Assembly (NCBI RefSeq): GCF_018100805.1
Contig: NZ_JAGJEA010000004.1
Location: 434,001-498,000, forward strand
Direction of reading: 5' to 3'
Length of the DNA stretch: 64,000 nucleotides
Origin: Aquimarina sp. MMG016
GTDB taxonomy: Bacteria > Bacteroidota > Bacteroidia > Flavobacteriales > Flavobacteriaceae
A program made the translations under genes and the position numbers. Within the stretch, counting starts at the first letter, position 1. Every line of letters begins with the position of its first letter. This document shows, in pieces, positions 26,101 to 32,483 of the stretch. The notes beneath the pieces are model-generated. The model had not been told where the DNA came from. It saw only the letters and a program-made list of their open reading frames with translations, and made no database searches.

Positions 26101-28741
26101 TAAAAACACCTGCAGTATTAACATATATTTCAGTTCTTAAACTTCCGCTTATTAAAATATCTAAATCTCCATCACTATCATAATCGCCCCAAGCTAGAGA
26201 ACCTTCTTGTGTTCTAGGTAAGTCTGTTAGTTCTGCAAAATTACCTCCTGTATTGGTATATATTTTAGATATTGAGAAACTGCCCATTAATCCAGATAAT
26301 ACAATATCTAAATCCCCGTCATTGTCATAATCACCCCAAGCAACTGCGCTATTATATACTCCTACCAAACCTGCAGAAGTAAGTTCTGTAAAACTTCCTT
26401 CTGTATTGGTATATATTTTTGATACTGGGGTAGTTCCGCCTAATGAGCCTGTTAGCAACAAATCCAAATCTCCATCATTGTCATAATCACCCCAGGCTAA
26501 AGCACTAGCACTTACACCAGATAGATTTGCAGTAGAAAGCTCTTTAAATGCCCCGTTAGTATTGGTGTATATTTTTGAAATTCCTGATCCAGTTAAAGCA
26601 ATATCTAAATCTCCATCATTATCATAGTCGCCCCACGCTGCATCTCCATAAGATATTCCTGGAAGATTGGCCGTAGTTAACTCTGTAAATGTACCATTGT
26701 CATTCGTATAGATTTTTGTTACATTTATATTCCCAAAGGTTAAACCAGTTAGGAGAAGGTCTAAATCTCCATCATTATCATAGTCGCCCCAATCTACTGC
26801 TGCCCATTGGACAGGAGTTAGATTAGCAGAAGTTACCTCTGTAAAAACACCTCCATTATTTGTATAGAGTTTTGTGATAGGATCTGGAACTCCAGAAATA
26901 CTTTTTTTACCTGTTAGTAATAGATCTAAATCGCCATCATTATCATAATCTCCCCAGGTTACATCTCCATTATAAGCACCTGGCATATTGATAGTGGTGT
27001 CTTCTGTAAATATATTTTGTACCGTTACCGTCGCTGTTTTAGAGTCTGAATTACCATTAACATCGGTTACGGTTAGCGTAACTGTATTGGTTCCTATATT
27101 TGTACTATTAAATGTAGTTGTATCTAAACTCATTGATTGAATACCACAATTATCTGAGGAACCATTATCGATTTGTGCTGGAGTAATAGTTATAGTTCCC
27201 GAAGCATCTAATTGTACCGTGATATCTTGTGTGATTATCGTTGGTTTTGTCGTATCTCCAATACTAAAACTTCCTTCGGTAGAAAAAACCGACCCAGTAA
27301 AACTATGATCTATCGCTTGTACTTTAAAGGTAAAATTGGTATTGGTATTGCAACCCCCTAAAGGGCGTTTATAAGTATACGAGGTGTTTTGCTGTGCATT
27401 ACCCAAGGCCGGTAGTTTACGCCAACCATCATTTTCTTGCGCCATGGGACTAACTTCGTATGCTGAGCTTGCCGAAACATCTTTGATATATACATTATAA
27501 CTTAATCCACTACTTGGTGTTTCATTATCGGTACTGGCAGTCCAGCTTAAGGTTACTTCATCACCATTTACAACTGCTGTAGGGTTCGTAGGTGCTGCAG
27601 GAGCTGTGTTAGGTGTAACTGTATTATTAGTGAAAATTTTTGAAGTTACAGGAAATTCTCCTGTTAATAGAATATCTAAATCCCCATCATTATCATAATC
27701 TCCCCAAGCTGAATCTCCAAAGGTTGCTCCTGATAAATTCGCTGTAGCTAGTTCGCTAAAAACTCCTGCGGTGTTGGTATATATTTTTGAAATATTTCCA
27801 CTTGGTGTCCAGCCATTTAACAAGATATCCAAATCTCCATCATTATCGTAATCTCCCCAAAGTGCAGCACCAACATTAACACCTGTTAAATTGGCTGTGG
27901 CGAGTTCTGTAAAAGTACCTGCCGTATTGGTATATATTTTTGAAATACTTGTACTTCCTTCTTTACCAGTTAACAGTATATCTGCATCGCCATCATTATC
28001 ATAATCGCCCCAGGCTACAGAACTAAAAGATACTTGTGCTAAACTCGCAGTAGCTAGTTCGGTAAAAGTGCCTGCTGTATTGGTGTATATTTTTGAAACC
28101 TTTGTACTTCCTATGCTTCCTGTTAATAATATATCTAAATCTCCATCATTGTCATAATCGCCCCAGGCTACAGCACCATCTGTTACTCCTGTTAAATTCG
28201 CTGTGGTGAGTTCGGTAAAAGTCCCTGCTGTATTCGTATATATTTTTGACACCCGAATGCTTCCTGTCCAACCAGTTAATAATACATCTAAATCTCCATC
28301 ATTATCATAATCACCCCATGCTACAGCACTAATATTTACGCCTGTTAAGTTTGCAGTAGCTAGTTCGGTAAAAGTCCCTGCTGTATTCGTATATATTTTT
28401 GACACTCGCATGCTTCCTGCCCAACCAGTTAATAATATATCTAAATCCCCATCATTATCATAATCGCCCCAAGCTACAGCACTATCATTTACGCCTGTTA
28501 AGTTTGCAGTAGCTAGCTCGGTAAAAGTCCCTGCTGTATTCGTATATATTTTTGACACCCGCATGCTTCCTGCTGCCCAACCGGTCAATAATACATCTAA
28601 GTCTCCATCGTTATCATAATCACCCCAAGCTACAGAACTTTGGGCAACTCCTGTTAAGTTTGCTGTGGCTAATTCGGCGAAGGTTTGTGTATAAGCATAA
28701 CAGCTGATTAATAATACTGAGAATAGTAGTAGTTTTTTCAT
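20177..28741 (-). CDS. Giant T9SS-secreted protein: FG-GAP/VCBS repeats, two fibrinogen-like domains, HYR-like array
   Basis: 2854 residues. After a signal peptide (MKKLLLFSVLLISCYAYTQ) there are seven FG-GAP/VCBS repeats with Ca-binding loops (WGDYDNDGDLDILLTG, 51-residue period), a FnIII domain, an HYR-like domain, and a second block of seven FG-GAP repeats. FnIII and HYR domains follow, then a fibrinogen-like domain (Trp-rich, WGHIGNTLAATLDF), three HYR-like domains, and a second fibrinogen-like domain with DTDGGGWLLVLNYV. Ten tandem 80-residue HYR-like repeats (ITVQLDATGN, DNGSSDNCGIQSMSLD, VTDVNGNSD) come next, then one DUF5011 repeat and a T9SS type A tail (VFPNPASDYIRV ... NGIYWLKGYF ... 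KKIMIKH). The first fibrinogen-like copy has GRSW where GGGW is expected. Predicted surface adhesin, possibly calcium-stabilised. Site E lies about 50 bp upstream. Confidence 0.93.
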   Translation of the reverse strand: MKKLLLFSVLLISCYAYTQTFAELATANLTGVAQSSVAWGDYDNDGDLDVLLTGWAAGSMRVSKIYTNTAGTFTELATANLTGVNDSAVAWGDYDNDGDLDILLTGWAGSMRVSKIYTNTAGTFTELATANLTGVNISAVAWGDYDNDGDLDVLLTGWTGSIRVSKIYTNTAGTFTELTTANLTGVTDGAVAWGDYDNDGDLDILLTGSIGSTKVSKIYTNTAGTFTELATASLAQVSFSSVAWGDYDNDGDADILLTGKEGSTSISKIYTNTAGTFTELATANLTGVNVGAALWGDYDNDGDLDILLNGWTPSGNISKIYTNTAGVFSELATANLSGATFGDSAWGDYDNDGDLDILLTGEFPVTSKIFTNNTVTPNTAPAAPTNPTAVVNGDEVTLSWTASTDNETPSSGLSYNVYIKDVSASSAYEVSPMAQENDGWRKLPALGNAQQNTSYTYKRPLGGCNTNTNFTFKVQAIDHSFTGSVFSTEGSFSIGDTTKPTIITQDITVQLDASGTITITPAQIDNGSSDNCGIQSMSLDTTTFNSTNIGTNTVTLTVTDVNGNSDSKTATVTVQNIFTEDTTINMPGAYNGDVTWGDYDNDGDLDLLLTGKKSISGVPDPITKLYTNNGGVFTEVTSANLTPVQWAAVDWGDYDNDGDLDLLLTGLTFGNINVTKIYTNDNGTFTELTTANLPGISYGDAAWGDYDNDGDLDIALTGSGISKIYTNTNGAFKELSTANLSGVSASALAWGDYDNDGDLDLLLTGSLGGTTPVSKIYTNTEGSFTELTSAGLVGVYNSAVAWGDYDNDGDLDIVLSGLMGSFSISKIYTNTGGNFAELTDLPRTQEGSLAWGDYDSDGDLDILISGSLRTEIYVNTAGVFTQLLVKNLPQIAGSDATWGDYDNDGDLDIALTGFATTSLVSKIFTNNSSIANTAPTAPTNPTAVVNGNEVTLSWTASTDTETPNNGLSYNVYIKDASASSAYEVTPMAQENDGWRKLPAIGNSGQGTNYTYKFPAACVANYMFKVQAIDHNFAGSAFSAEGSFSTVDTTNPTVVTQNITVQLDAIGTITITPAQIDNGSSDNCGIQSMSLDATITATTITFDCTHIGTNTVTLTVTDVNGNSDSQTAIVTVEDNAPPVFPYTAGEGTMAKPFVSLAPEEIGGVPSGVYYFAFDGITFRGALDVDSAGRSWLMILNYVHQGGVNTDLDVKNTDVPLLGSSTLGDHEGGTVNWGHIGNTLAATLDFSEMRFYGETSGHSRILSFTTDYISALNHVKTGMGTFDGIENNFTALANHTANHPGDAVNDFPNLGDYALTEYPFYRSGSAGWGIRGRGFRWEMDDFTNHGDNNTIHRVWARGDLSPSETIESTFVTVILDATNQATVAPGDFGLTIQESCLNSLTLSKTDFNCNDIGYNTVQLTATDISNNNTTIDVTVIVKEFVPPVANCVAPFTVQLDATGKATISASDINNGSTDNCQIASTSIDITDFNCTHVGANTVTLTVTDTSGNINTCTTVVTVEDTIAPTIICQNITVALDITGNATITPDQIDNGSIDNCGIATITLSKDTFDCTNVGTNTVSLIVTDVNGNSNSCDSTVTIVDTIPPLFPSAWGTGTQTDPFTTISQDVLKNVPSGRYYFNFNNSTFLAELDNDTDGGGWLLVLNYVRAAGENPDVEIRNLSLPLINSSTLGDNEVGTANWGHIGNTLASAINFNELRFYAKTTGHNREIHFKTEYTNAINYVKTGTGNFHGMNNGNFTALAGHTSNLPQSMNGGYSDQADLALTSFPFFRGNAYHWGIKGAGRRWEVDDFSINAESTIHSVWIRSNETLSFTAPVVTIGLDATGNVTLTPSDYNLTPIENCGGTIIQTLSKENFDCTEIGEHILQLTATDASGNSSTIDVKVIIEDKLAPTVITQDITVQLDASGTVSITAAQIDNGSSDNCGIQSMSSDTTSFDCTNVGANTVTLTITDVNGNSASNTATVTVEDKVSPTVITQDITVQLDATGNVNITPAQIDNSSSDNCGIQSMSLDITSFDCSNIGTSTVTLTVTDVNGNADSQTATVTVEDKINPTVITQNITVQLDATGNLNITPAQIDNGSSDNCGIQSMSLDITSFDCTNVGANTVTLTVTDVNGNSDSQTATVTVEDKINPTVVAQDITVQLDATGNVNITPAQIDNGSSDNCGIQSMSLDITSFDCNDVGTNTVSLTVTDVNGNSDTKTATITVEDKVVPTVITQNITIQLDATGNVSITNTQIDNGSSDNCGIQSMSLDTASFDCTNVGANTVTLTVTDINGNSDTKTATVTVEDKVVPTVITQNITVQLDATGNVSITNTQIDNGSSDNCGIQSMSIDTASFDCTNVGVNTVTLTVTDVNGNSDSQTAIVTVEDIIVPTVITQNITVQLDASGNISIIPAQIDNGSSDNCGIQSMSLDITSFDCTNVGLNTVNFTVTDVNGNSDTKTATVTVEDTVVPIVVTQDITVQLDAAGNASITLAQINNGSSDNCAIQSMSLDTTSFDCTNVGVNTVILTVTDVNGNSASNTAMVTVEDKVTPTVVTQNITVQLDASGNASITPAQIDNGSLDNCGIELMSLDITSFDCTNIGTNTVMLTVTDVNGNSDTKTATVTVQDIIQPVVVCQDITIQLDATGNATIAPADIDNGSSDACGVVLTLSRTQFSLVDVGVQTVTLIGTDPSGNTNRCTALVTVEDNIPPIITLIGDDPQTIVKGSGYVELGAITDDGSEVIIDSSDFIDATGTYYITYNATDRNGNNAEEIVRTVIVTNPNPILEVFPNPASDYIRVLNFESLEGIEMYDMTGKKIHRFNQQQLQEDIKVDHLPNGIYWLKGYFFSNGSVYKKIMIKH
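20640..23060 (-). repeat. 240-bp tandem coding repeats (ten HYR-like units)
   Basis: About ten 240-bp units, marked by the recurring phrase TGAATTTCCATTGACATC or close variants every 240 bp on the plus strand. Identity between neighbouring units is high, consistent with expansion or contraction by recombination. Confidence 0.85.
27640..28700 (-). repeat. 153-bp tandem coding repeats (FG-GAP units, first block)
   Basis: Seven FG-GAP units of about 153 bp (51 codons). The first three or four (28200-28700) are almost identical at the DNA level, e.g. CTGTATTCGTATATATTTTT recurs at 28228, 28381 and 28534, exactly 153 bp apart. Confidence 0.85.
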
Positions 28742-28789
28742 AGTAAAAGGGGTGTTATTCTGGGGTTCTTTTTTTTATGTATTCATAGG

Positions 28790-28816
28790 TAATACAGTTA
28801 AGTCTCTATTTACCCT
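28790..28816 (-). promoter_or_regulatory. ECF-type promoter element, site E (FG-GAP giant)
   Basis: Minus strand: AGGGTA, 13-nt spacer, CTGTATTA, about 49 bp upstream of the ATG at 28741. Confidence 0.7.
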
Positions 28817-29101
28817 ATTTTTATTTTTTTGATGGATTCAATCCAATTAATGTTATAAAAAAACTACTGCTTTATCGCATGTGTAGATTTCCATCTAAAA
28901 ACGGTTTCATTACATACCAATGTCTAATATTGAAAAGTTTTATCAGAAGAATGTTATACCAATTATCATCCAAGATTATCTGTTAAGATCATTTCTTTTG
29001 TTCATGTATTGACATAAGGAATTGATTAGACCTAACATCAATGTATTAGAACTTCGAACCCAACCAACATCTCAATAAAAGCTACATACGCATTAAAAAA
29101 A
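28817..29101. other. Non-coding spacer
   Basis: AT-rich, no gene, no convincing terminator for the S74 protein gene and no TACCCCTACAAA repeat. Confidence 0.5.
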
Positions 29102-30592
29102 TTACTTTCCGATATTTGAACTATCAACTTTATCCTCTTGCTTTTGCATAACCGTTATTATTTCTTTTAACTGATCAATTTCGTCCACTTTATTTTTTAA
29201 CTCATCTATTTGAGCTTGTTGTGCTTTTACAGCCTCTAGCAAAACGGCTGTAAGGGACATATAATCCATGGACTTGAAGCCTTCATTATTAGTTTTTACC
29301 AATTCGGGATATACTTTTTCTACTTCTTGAGCGATCAATCCAATTTGCTTGTCTGTTGTAAAGTTTTGATCAGGAAAATCTTCTGTTTTCCAATAATATG
29401 AAACCCCTCTCATTTGTTTGATATTTTCGATAACATTGGGAAGTGCCACAATGTTCTTTTTCCATCTTAGATCCGAACTGCAAGTTCCTCCGGTACAATT
29501 CACTGACCCATTTACATCTAGCTTTACAGAAGGATTATTTCTGCCAATTCCTATCTCTCCGGCAGCATCAATAACTAATCTTCTAGCTCCAGCGGTATTA
29601 TCGTAGATATGAAATTCTCCTGGGTTAGCGTCAAAAGCACCTTGTATTCCCATAAATATTTCTCTCTGTGTATTTTTAGCAACCATACCAGCCCAACCAT
29701 TACTCGTGTTTTCTAATCGTACACGAGTTCCATTTCCAGCATCTGTAATATGTAGTTTATCATCAGGGCTGGTTTCATTAATTCCAACTTCTCCTCCTTG
29801 ATTAATAATCATTTGTGTATTCCAGGAGATTGGGTCTCCAGCAATTGCGGATGCTCCATCTGCATGCTTAAATTCTATCCAGGCATCATCATCAGTGCCT
29901 GCAAAAGCGTTGATATCTATAAAAGCGGCATCTTCATTACCCTTTATATAGGTTTCATTAACTCCATAACTGGCATTCCATTTATGTTGTATTCTTCCGT
30001 TTCCATCTTGTACACTTACGATATAATCCGAAGTGCCTCCTGGCATTATAATCCCTTCGTTACCATTAAGTGATGTATTGTTAACCGCAATACCATTATT
30101 AGCAACTAGGGTATTAGTTGTAATCATTCCTGCTCCAATGATGTCATTGTTATTAAGGTCAAGATTTTGAATAGCAGTATGATTTCCTAAGTTATCTCCC
30201 TGAGCTACGGTATTTGCGGTGAAAGCGTAAGGAACACTCAGTAATTGCGAGCTACCAATTGTAGTATAGGTAGTTCCTCCTGTAATATCAACCGAGATCT
30301 CTAACCAATGGTTTTGAGTACTCCAATCGATAGTGCTGAAATCATCCGAACTCGTTCCTGTACCAATTGTCAGTGAGATAACTCCTTGTGTGTTTGAGTT
30401 TACCGTATGCGTTTCGGTATATAAAGTTGTTCCTATAGCACTACCTTCTAGCAGTTTAACTTGTACACCGATAGATTGATTAGAAACAATATCTCCAGCA
30501 GCATTTCGTACTACTGCCTGGTAATTGAAGGATTGAGAGAATCCAAACAGACCACATAGCATCATCAGGATCAATGGGGTAATTTTTTTCAT
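29102..30592 (-). CDS. Secreted protein with C-terminal S74 (endosialidase-chaperone-like) domain
   Basis: 496 residues. Signal peptide MKKITPLILMMLCGLFGFSQ and N-terminal domain (FNYQAVVRNAAGDIV ... LLSVPYAF) are close paralogues of those in the 17472-20003 protein. The centre (about 150-370) resembles phage-tail-fibre-like beta repeats (DDKLHITDAGNGTRVRLENT; IGIGRNNPSVKLDVNGSV). The C-terminus is an intramolecular chaperone of the endosialidase type: CSSDLRWKKNI (autocleavage-type Ser-Asp), MRGVSYYW, IGLIAQEVEKVYPELV, SMDYMSLTAVLLEAVKAQQ, ending in a coiled coil. Such domains trimerise the upstream fibre and then cut themselves off. There is no T9SS tail. It is divergent from the ECF sigma gene, and site F lies about 45 bp upstream. 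Confidence 0.9.
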   Translation of the reverse strand: MKKITPLILMMLCGLFGFSQSFNYQAVVRNAAGDIVSNQSIGVQVKLLEGSAIGTTLYTETHTVNSNTQGVISLTIGTGTSSDDFSTIDWSTQNHWLEISVDITGGTTYTTIGSSQLLSVPYAFTANTVAQGDNLGNHTAIQNLDLNNNDIIGAGMITTNTLVANNGIAVNNTSLNGNEGIIMPGGTSDYIVSVQDGNGRIQHKWNASYGVNETYIKGNEDAAFIDINAFAGTDDDAWIEFKHADGASAIAGDPISWNTQMIINQGGEVGINETSPDDKLHITDAGNGTRVRLENTSNGWAGMVAKNTQREIFMGIQGAFDANPGEFHIYDNTAGARRLVIDAAGEIGIGRNNPSVKLDVNGSVNCTGGTCSSDLRWKKNIVALPNVIENIKQMRGVSYYWKTEDFPDQNFTTDKQIGLIAQEVEKVYPELVKTNNEGFKSMDYMSLTAVLLEAVKAQQAQIDELKNKVDEIDQLKEIITVMQKQEDKVDSSNIGK

Positions 30593-30636
30593 ATTCTAGA
30601 AATTATTGTATTTATAATTTTATTATTCGCTACTAA

Positions 30637-30663
30637 GAATACAGGCAACTGAGTATAAACCCT
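30637..30663 (-). promoter_or_regulatory. ECF-type promoter element, site F (S74 protein)
   Basis: Minus strand: AGGGTT (one mismatch to AGGGTA), 13-nt spacer, CTGTATTC, about 45 bp upstream of the ATG at 30592. Confidence 0.65.
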
Positions 30664-30796
30664 ATTTTATTTATTCATATTTTAAAAAAAAAGAAGTTTG
30701 TAGTTTTTTAAAAATTATTATTGATATGGTTTGTGGCATTTAAAATTTTAAATAAAAGAACCTGAGTTATAGTTTTAAACAATAATATTCTTTTTT

Positions 30797-30820
30797 GCCC
30801 CCTACAAATACCCCTACAAA
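30797..30820. promoter_or_regulatory. Tandem 12-bp direct repeat, site 3 (divergent sigma/S74 region)
   Basis: Second unit TACCCCTACAAA is perfect, first is GCCCCCTACAAA. It lies 134 bp upstream of site F and about 65 bp upstream of the putative -33 of the sigma gene, so it could act on either side. Confidence 0.5.
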
Positions 30821-30885
30821 ATTTTTGAAGACCGCTGTAAATAAACAGTTTAACAATAGTGGTTTTATGAATAGTCAATAAACTT

Positions 30886-30916
30886 TTTGGCTTACTGTTT
30901 TTATTTAATAATTTTG
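30886..30916 (+). promoter_or_regulatory. Housekeeping-type Bacteroidetes promoter of the ECF sigma gene
   Basis: TTTG at 30886-30889 (-33-like), 19-nt spacer, TAATTTTG at 30909-30916 (fits TAnnTTTG, -7-like), 26 bp before the ATG. This suggests the sigma gene is read by the primary sigma factor rather than by itself. Confidence 0.55.
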
Positions 30917-30942
30917 ACTATTTAGTTTATCTAATTCCCCTT

Positions 30943-31464
30943 ATGCCTGATAAAAAGCAATCGGTTTGCGAAGAAAAGAATTTTGACACCCTTTTCAATA
31001 CTCACTATGAATCAGCGAGAAACTACCTATATTATAAATGTGGGGATCTTCAGCAGGCAGAAGATATTGTACAAGATGCTTTTGTGAAATTATGGAAACA
31101 ATGCGCTGATATTATCTATGAGACTGCAAAATCCTTGATTTTTAAAATATGTAACAATGCACTTTTGAATGAATTTGCTCATAAAAAAGTTGTATTGCGG
31201 TATGAGAATACTCCACGTACTGATAAAAATCACGAAAGTCCTGATTTTATTATGGAAACAGAAGAGTTTAGAGAAAAACTGGAATGGTGCATTTCAAAAC
31301 TTTCACCTAAAGAGAGAGAAGTGTTTTTATTGAGTAGGATTGATAAAAAAACATATAAAGAGATTTCGGAAATCACTAATATCTCAGTAAAAGCTGTAGA
31401 AAGAAGAATGAGCAATGCCTTTATTATTCTCAGAAAATTACTGGGAGACGAAATTAAAATTTAA
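30943..31464 (+). CDS. ECF RNA polymerase sigma factor (FecI-like)
   Basis: 173 residues. Region 2: FDTLFNTHYESARNYLYYKC and QQAEDIVQDAFVKLWKQC (about 15-60), the core-binding and -10-recognition helices. Region 4: LSPKEREVFLLSRIDKKTYK and ISVKAVERRMSNAF (about 120-168), the -35-recognising helix-turn-helix. The length is typical of ECF factors. It is followed by a FecR-like anti-sigma gene and an STN-domain TonB receptor, so it is a FecI-type factor controlled from the cell surface. The AGGGTA-N13-CTGTAYT element in front of the anti-sigma gene and six surface-protein genes is the likely promoter class it reads; that link is inferred. Confidence 0.93.
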   Translation: MPDKKQSVCEEKNFDTLFNTHYESARNYLYYKCGDLQQAEDIVQDAFVKLWKQCADIIYETAKSLIFKICNNALLNEFAHKKVVLRYENTPRTDKNHESPDFIMETEEFREKLEWCISKLSPKEREVFLLSRIDKKTYKEISEITNISVKAVERRMSNAFIILRKLLGDEIKI

Positions 31465-31470
31465 AAAAGT

Positions 31471-31497
31471 AGGGTAATCCAGTAATTAGCTGTATTA
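31471..31497 (+). promoter_or_regulatory. ECF-type promoter element, site G (anti-sigma / TonB receptor operon)
   Basis: Plus strand: AGGGTA, 13-nt spacer, CTGTATTA, directly after the sigma stop codon and about 48 bp upstream of the anti-sigma ATG. It is the only copy on the plus strand and sits where an autoregulatory promoter would be expected. Confidence 0.72.
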
Positions 31498-31545
31498 GGT
31501 ATAAGGAAGGTTTTTAGCTGTTTAAAAGCCTAAACTTTTAGAATT

Positions 31546-32448
31546 ATGGAAAAGTATGAATCAGATGAAACATTTATAGCTCGTTGGGTAGCTGGTGAAT
31601 TAAACGAAGAGGAACTATCTGAGTTTGAGAAGTCAGATGCTTATAAGGTGTTTGATCGTATTAACGAAGAGGCTCAACAATTTCAGGCACCTCCAATTGA
31701 TAAAAGACAGGCTCTAATCAGAACCAAAGAGCAAATTACCTTTGGTAAAAAGAGAAAAACATCAAATGCCTGGTATGCTATTGCTGCTTCCATTGCTATT
31801 GTGATTGGTACCTTCGGTATTCTCAATTCTTCCAAAAGTTACCAAACAGCTTATGGAGAACAATTGGCTGTCACATTACCTGATGGGTCCAAAATTCAGC
31901 TCAATGCAGATTCTGAATTAACTCATAAACGTTTCTTTTGGATCAATAATCGTGATGTTAACCTAAAAGGAGAGGCGTATTTTGAGGTAGAAAAAGGTGG
32001 TGATTTTGTGGTAAAAACGTCACAAGGTTCGATATCCGTGTTAGGAACCAAATTTAATATTAAAACAAGAGGTAAAGCTTTGGAAGTAAATTGTTTTGAA
32101 GGAGCAGTTAGATTTGACAAACTTGATACAGATGAGTATCGTATCCTGAAAAAAAATGATAGAATTACGCTTTACAACGATCAAATTAATAACGAAAAAA
32201 CTGAGGAAACGCATCCGAATTGGATGAAAGGCATTAGCGTTTTTAAAGAAAAACCATTACACGAGGTTATTGATGAAATTCGTATTCAGTATAATGTTAC
32301 ATTCCAAGTCAATGACACTGATTTATCCAAGCTATTTACTGGAAGTTTTTTACACGATGATATAGAGAAAGCGTTAAAATCTACGCTAACACCTATGGGA
32401 ATCTCATATACTCTTTCTGAAGATAAAACTATTATATATTTACCTTAA
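31546..32448 (+). CDS. FecR-like anti-sigma factor
   Basis: 300 residues. A cytoplasmic N-terminal part (about 1-70) would bind the sigma factor, followed by one membrane helix (WYAIAASIAIVIGTFGIL, about 78-96). The periplasmic FecR domain begins with TLPDGSKIQLNADSEL and contains VNLKGEAYFEVEKGGDFVV and LGTKFNIKTRG. A DUF4974-type C-terminal domain follows (FKEKPLHEVIDEIRIQYNV; FLHDDIEKALKSTL). In FecIRA-type systems this protein holds the sigma factor until the outer-membrane receptor signals through its STN domain. It lies 81 bp after the sigma gene with its own ECF-type promoter (site G), and 35 bp before the receptor gene. Confidence 0.93.
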   Translation: MEKYESDETFIARWVAGELNEEELSEFEKSDAYKVFDRINEEAQQFQAPPIDKRQALIRTKEQITFGKKRKTSNAWYAIAASIAIVIGTFGILNSSKSYQTAYGEQLAVTLPDGSKIQLNADSELTHKRFFWINNRDVNLKGEAYFEVEKGGDFVVKTSQGSISVLGTKFNIKTRGKALEVNCFEGAVRFDKLDTDEYRILKKNDRITLYNDQINNEKTEETHPNWMKGISVFKEKPLHEVIDEIRIQYNVTFQVNDTDLSKLFTGSFLHDDIEKALKSTLTPMGISYTLSEDKTIIYLP

Positions 32449-32483
32449 CTTTGCACTTAGTTTAGATTAACCAACTCGATTAC

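Noticed and set aside
29102-30592. S74 and tail-fibre-like repeats as prophage signal
   Set aside because: No other phage genes nearby; the protein has a signal peptide and belongs to the surface-gene set.
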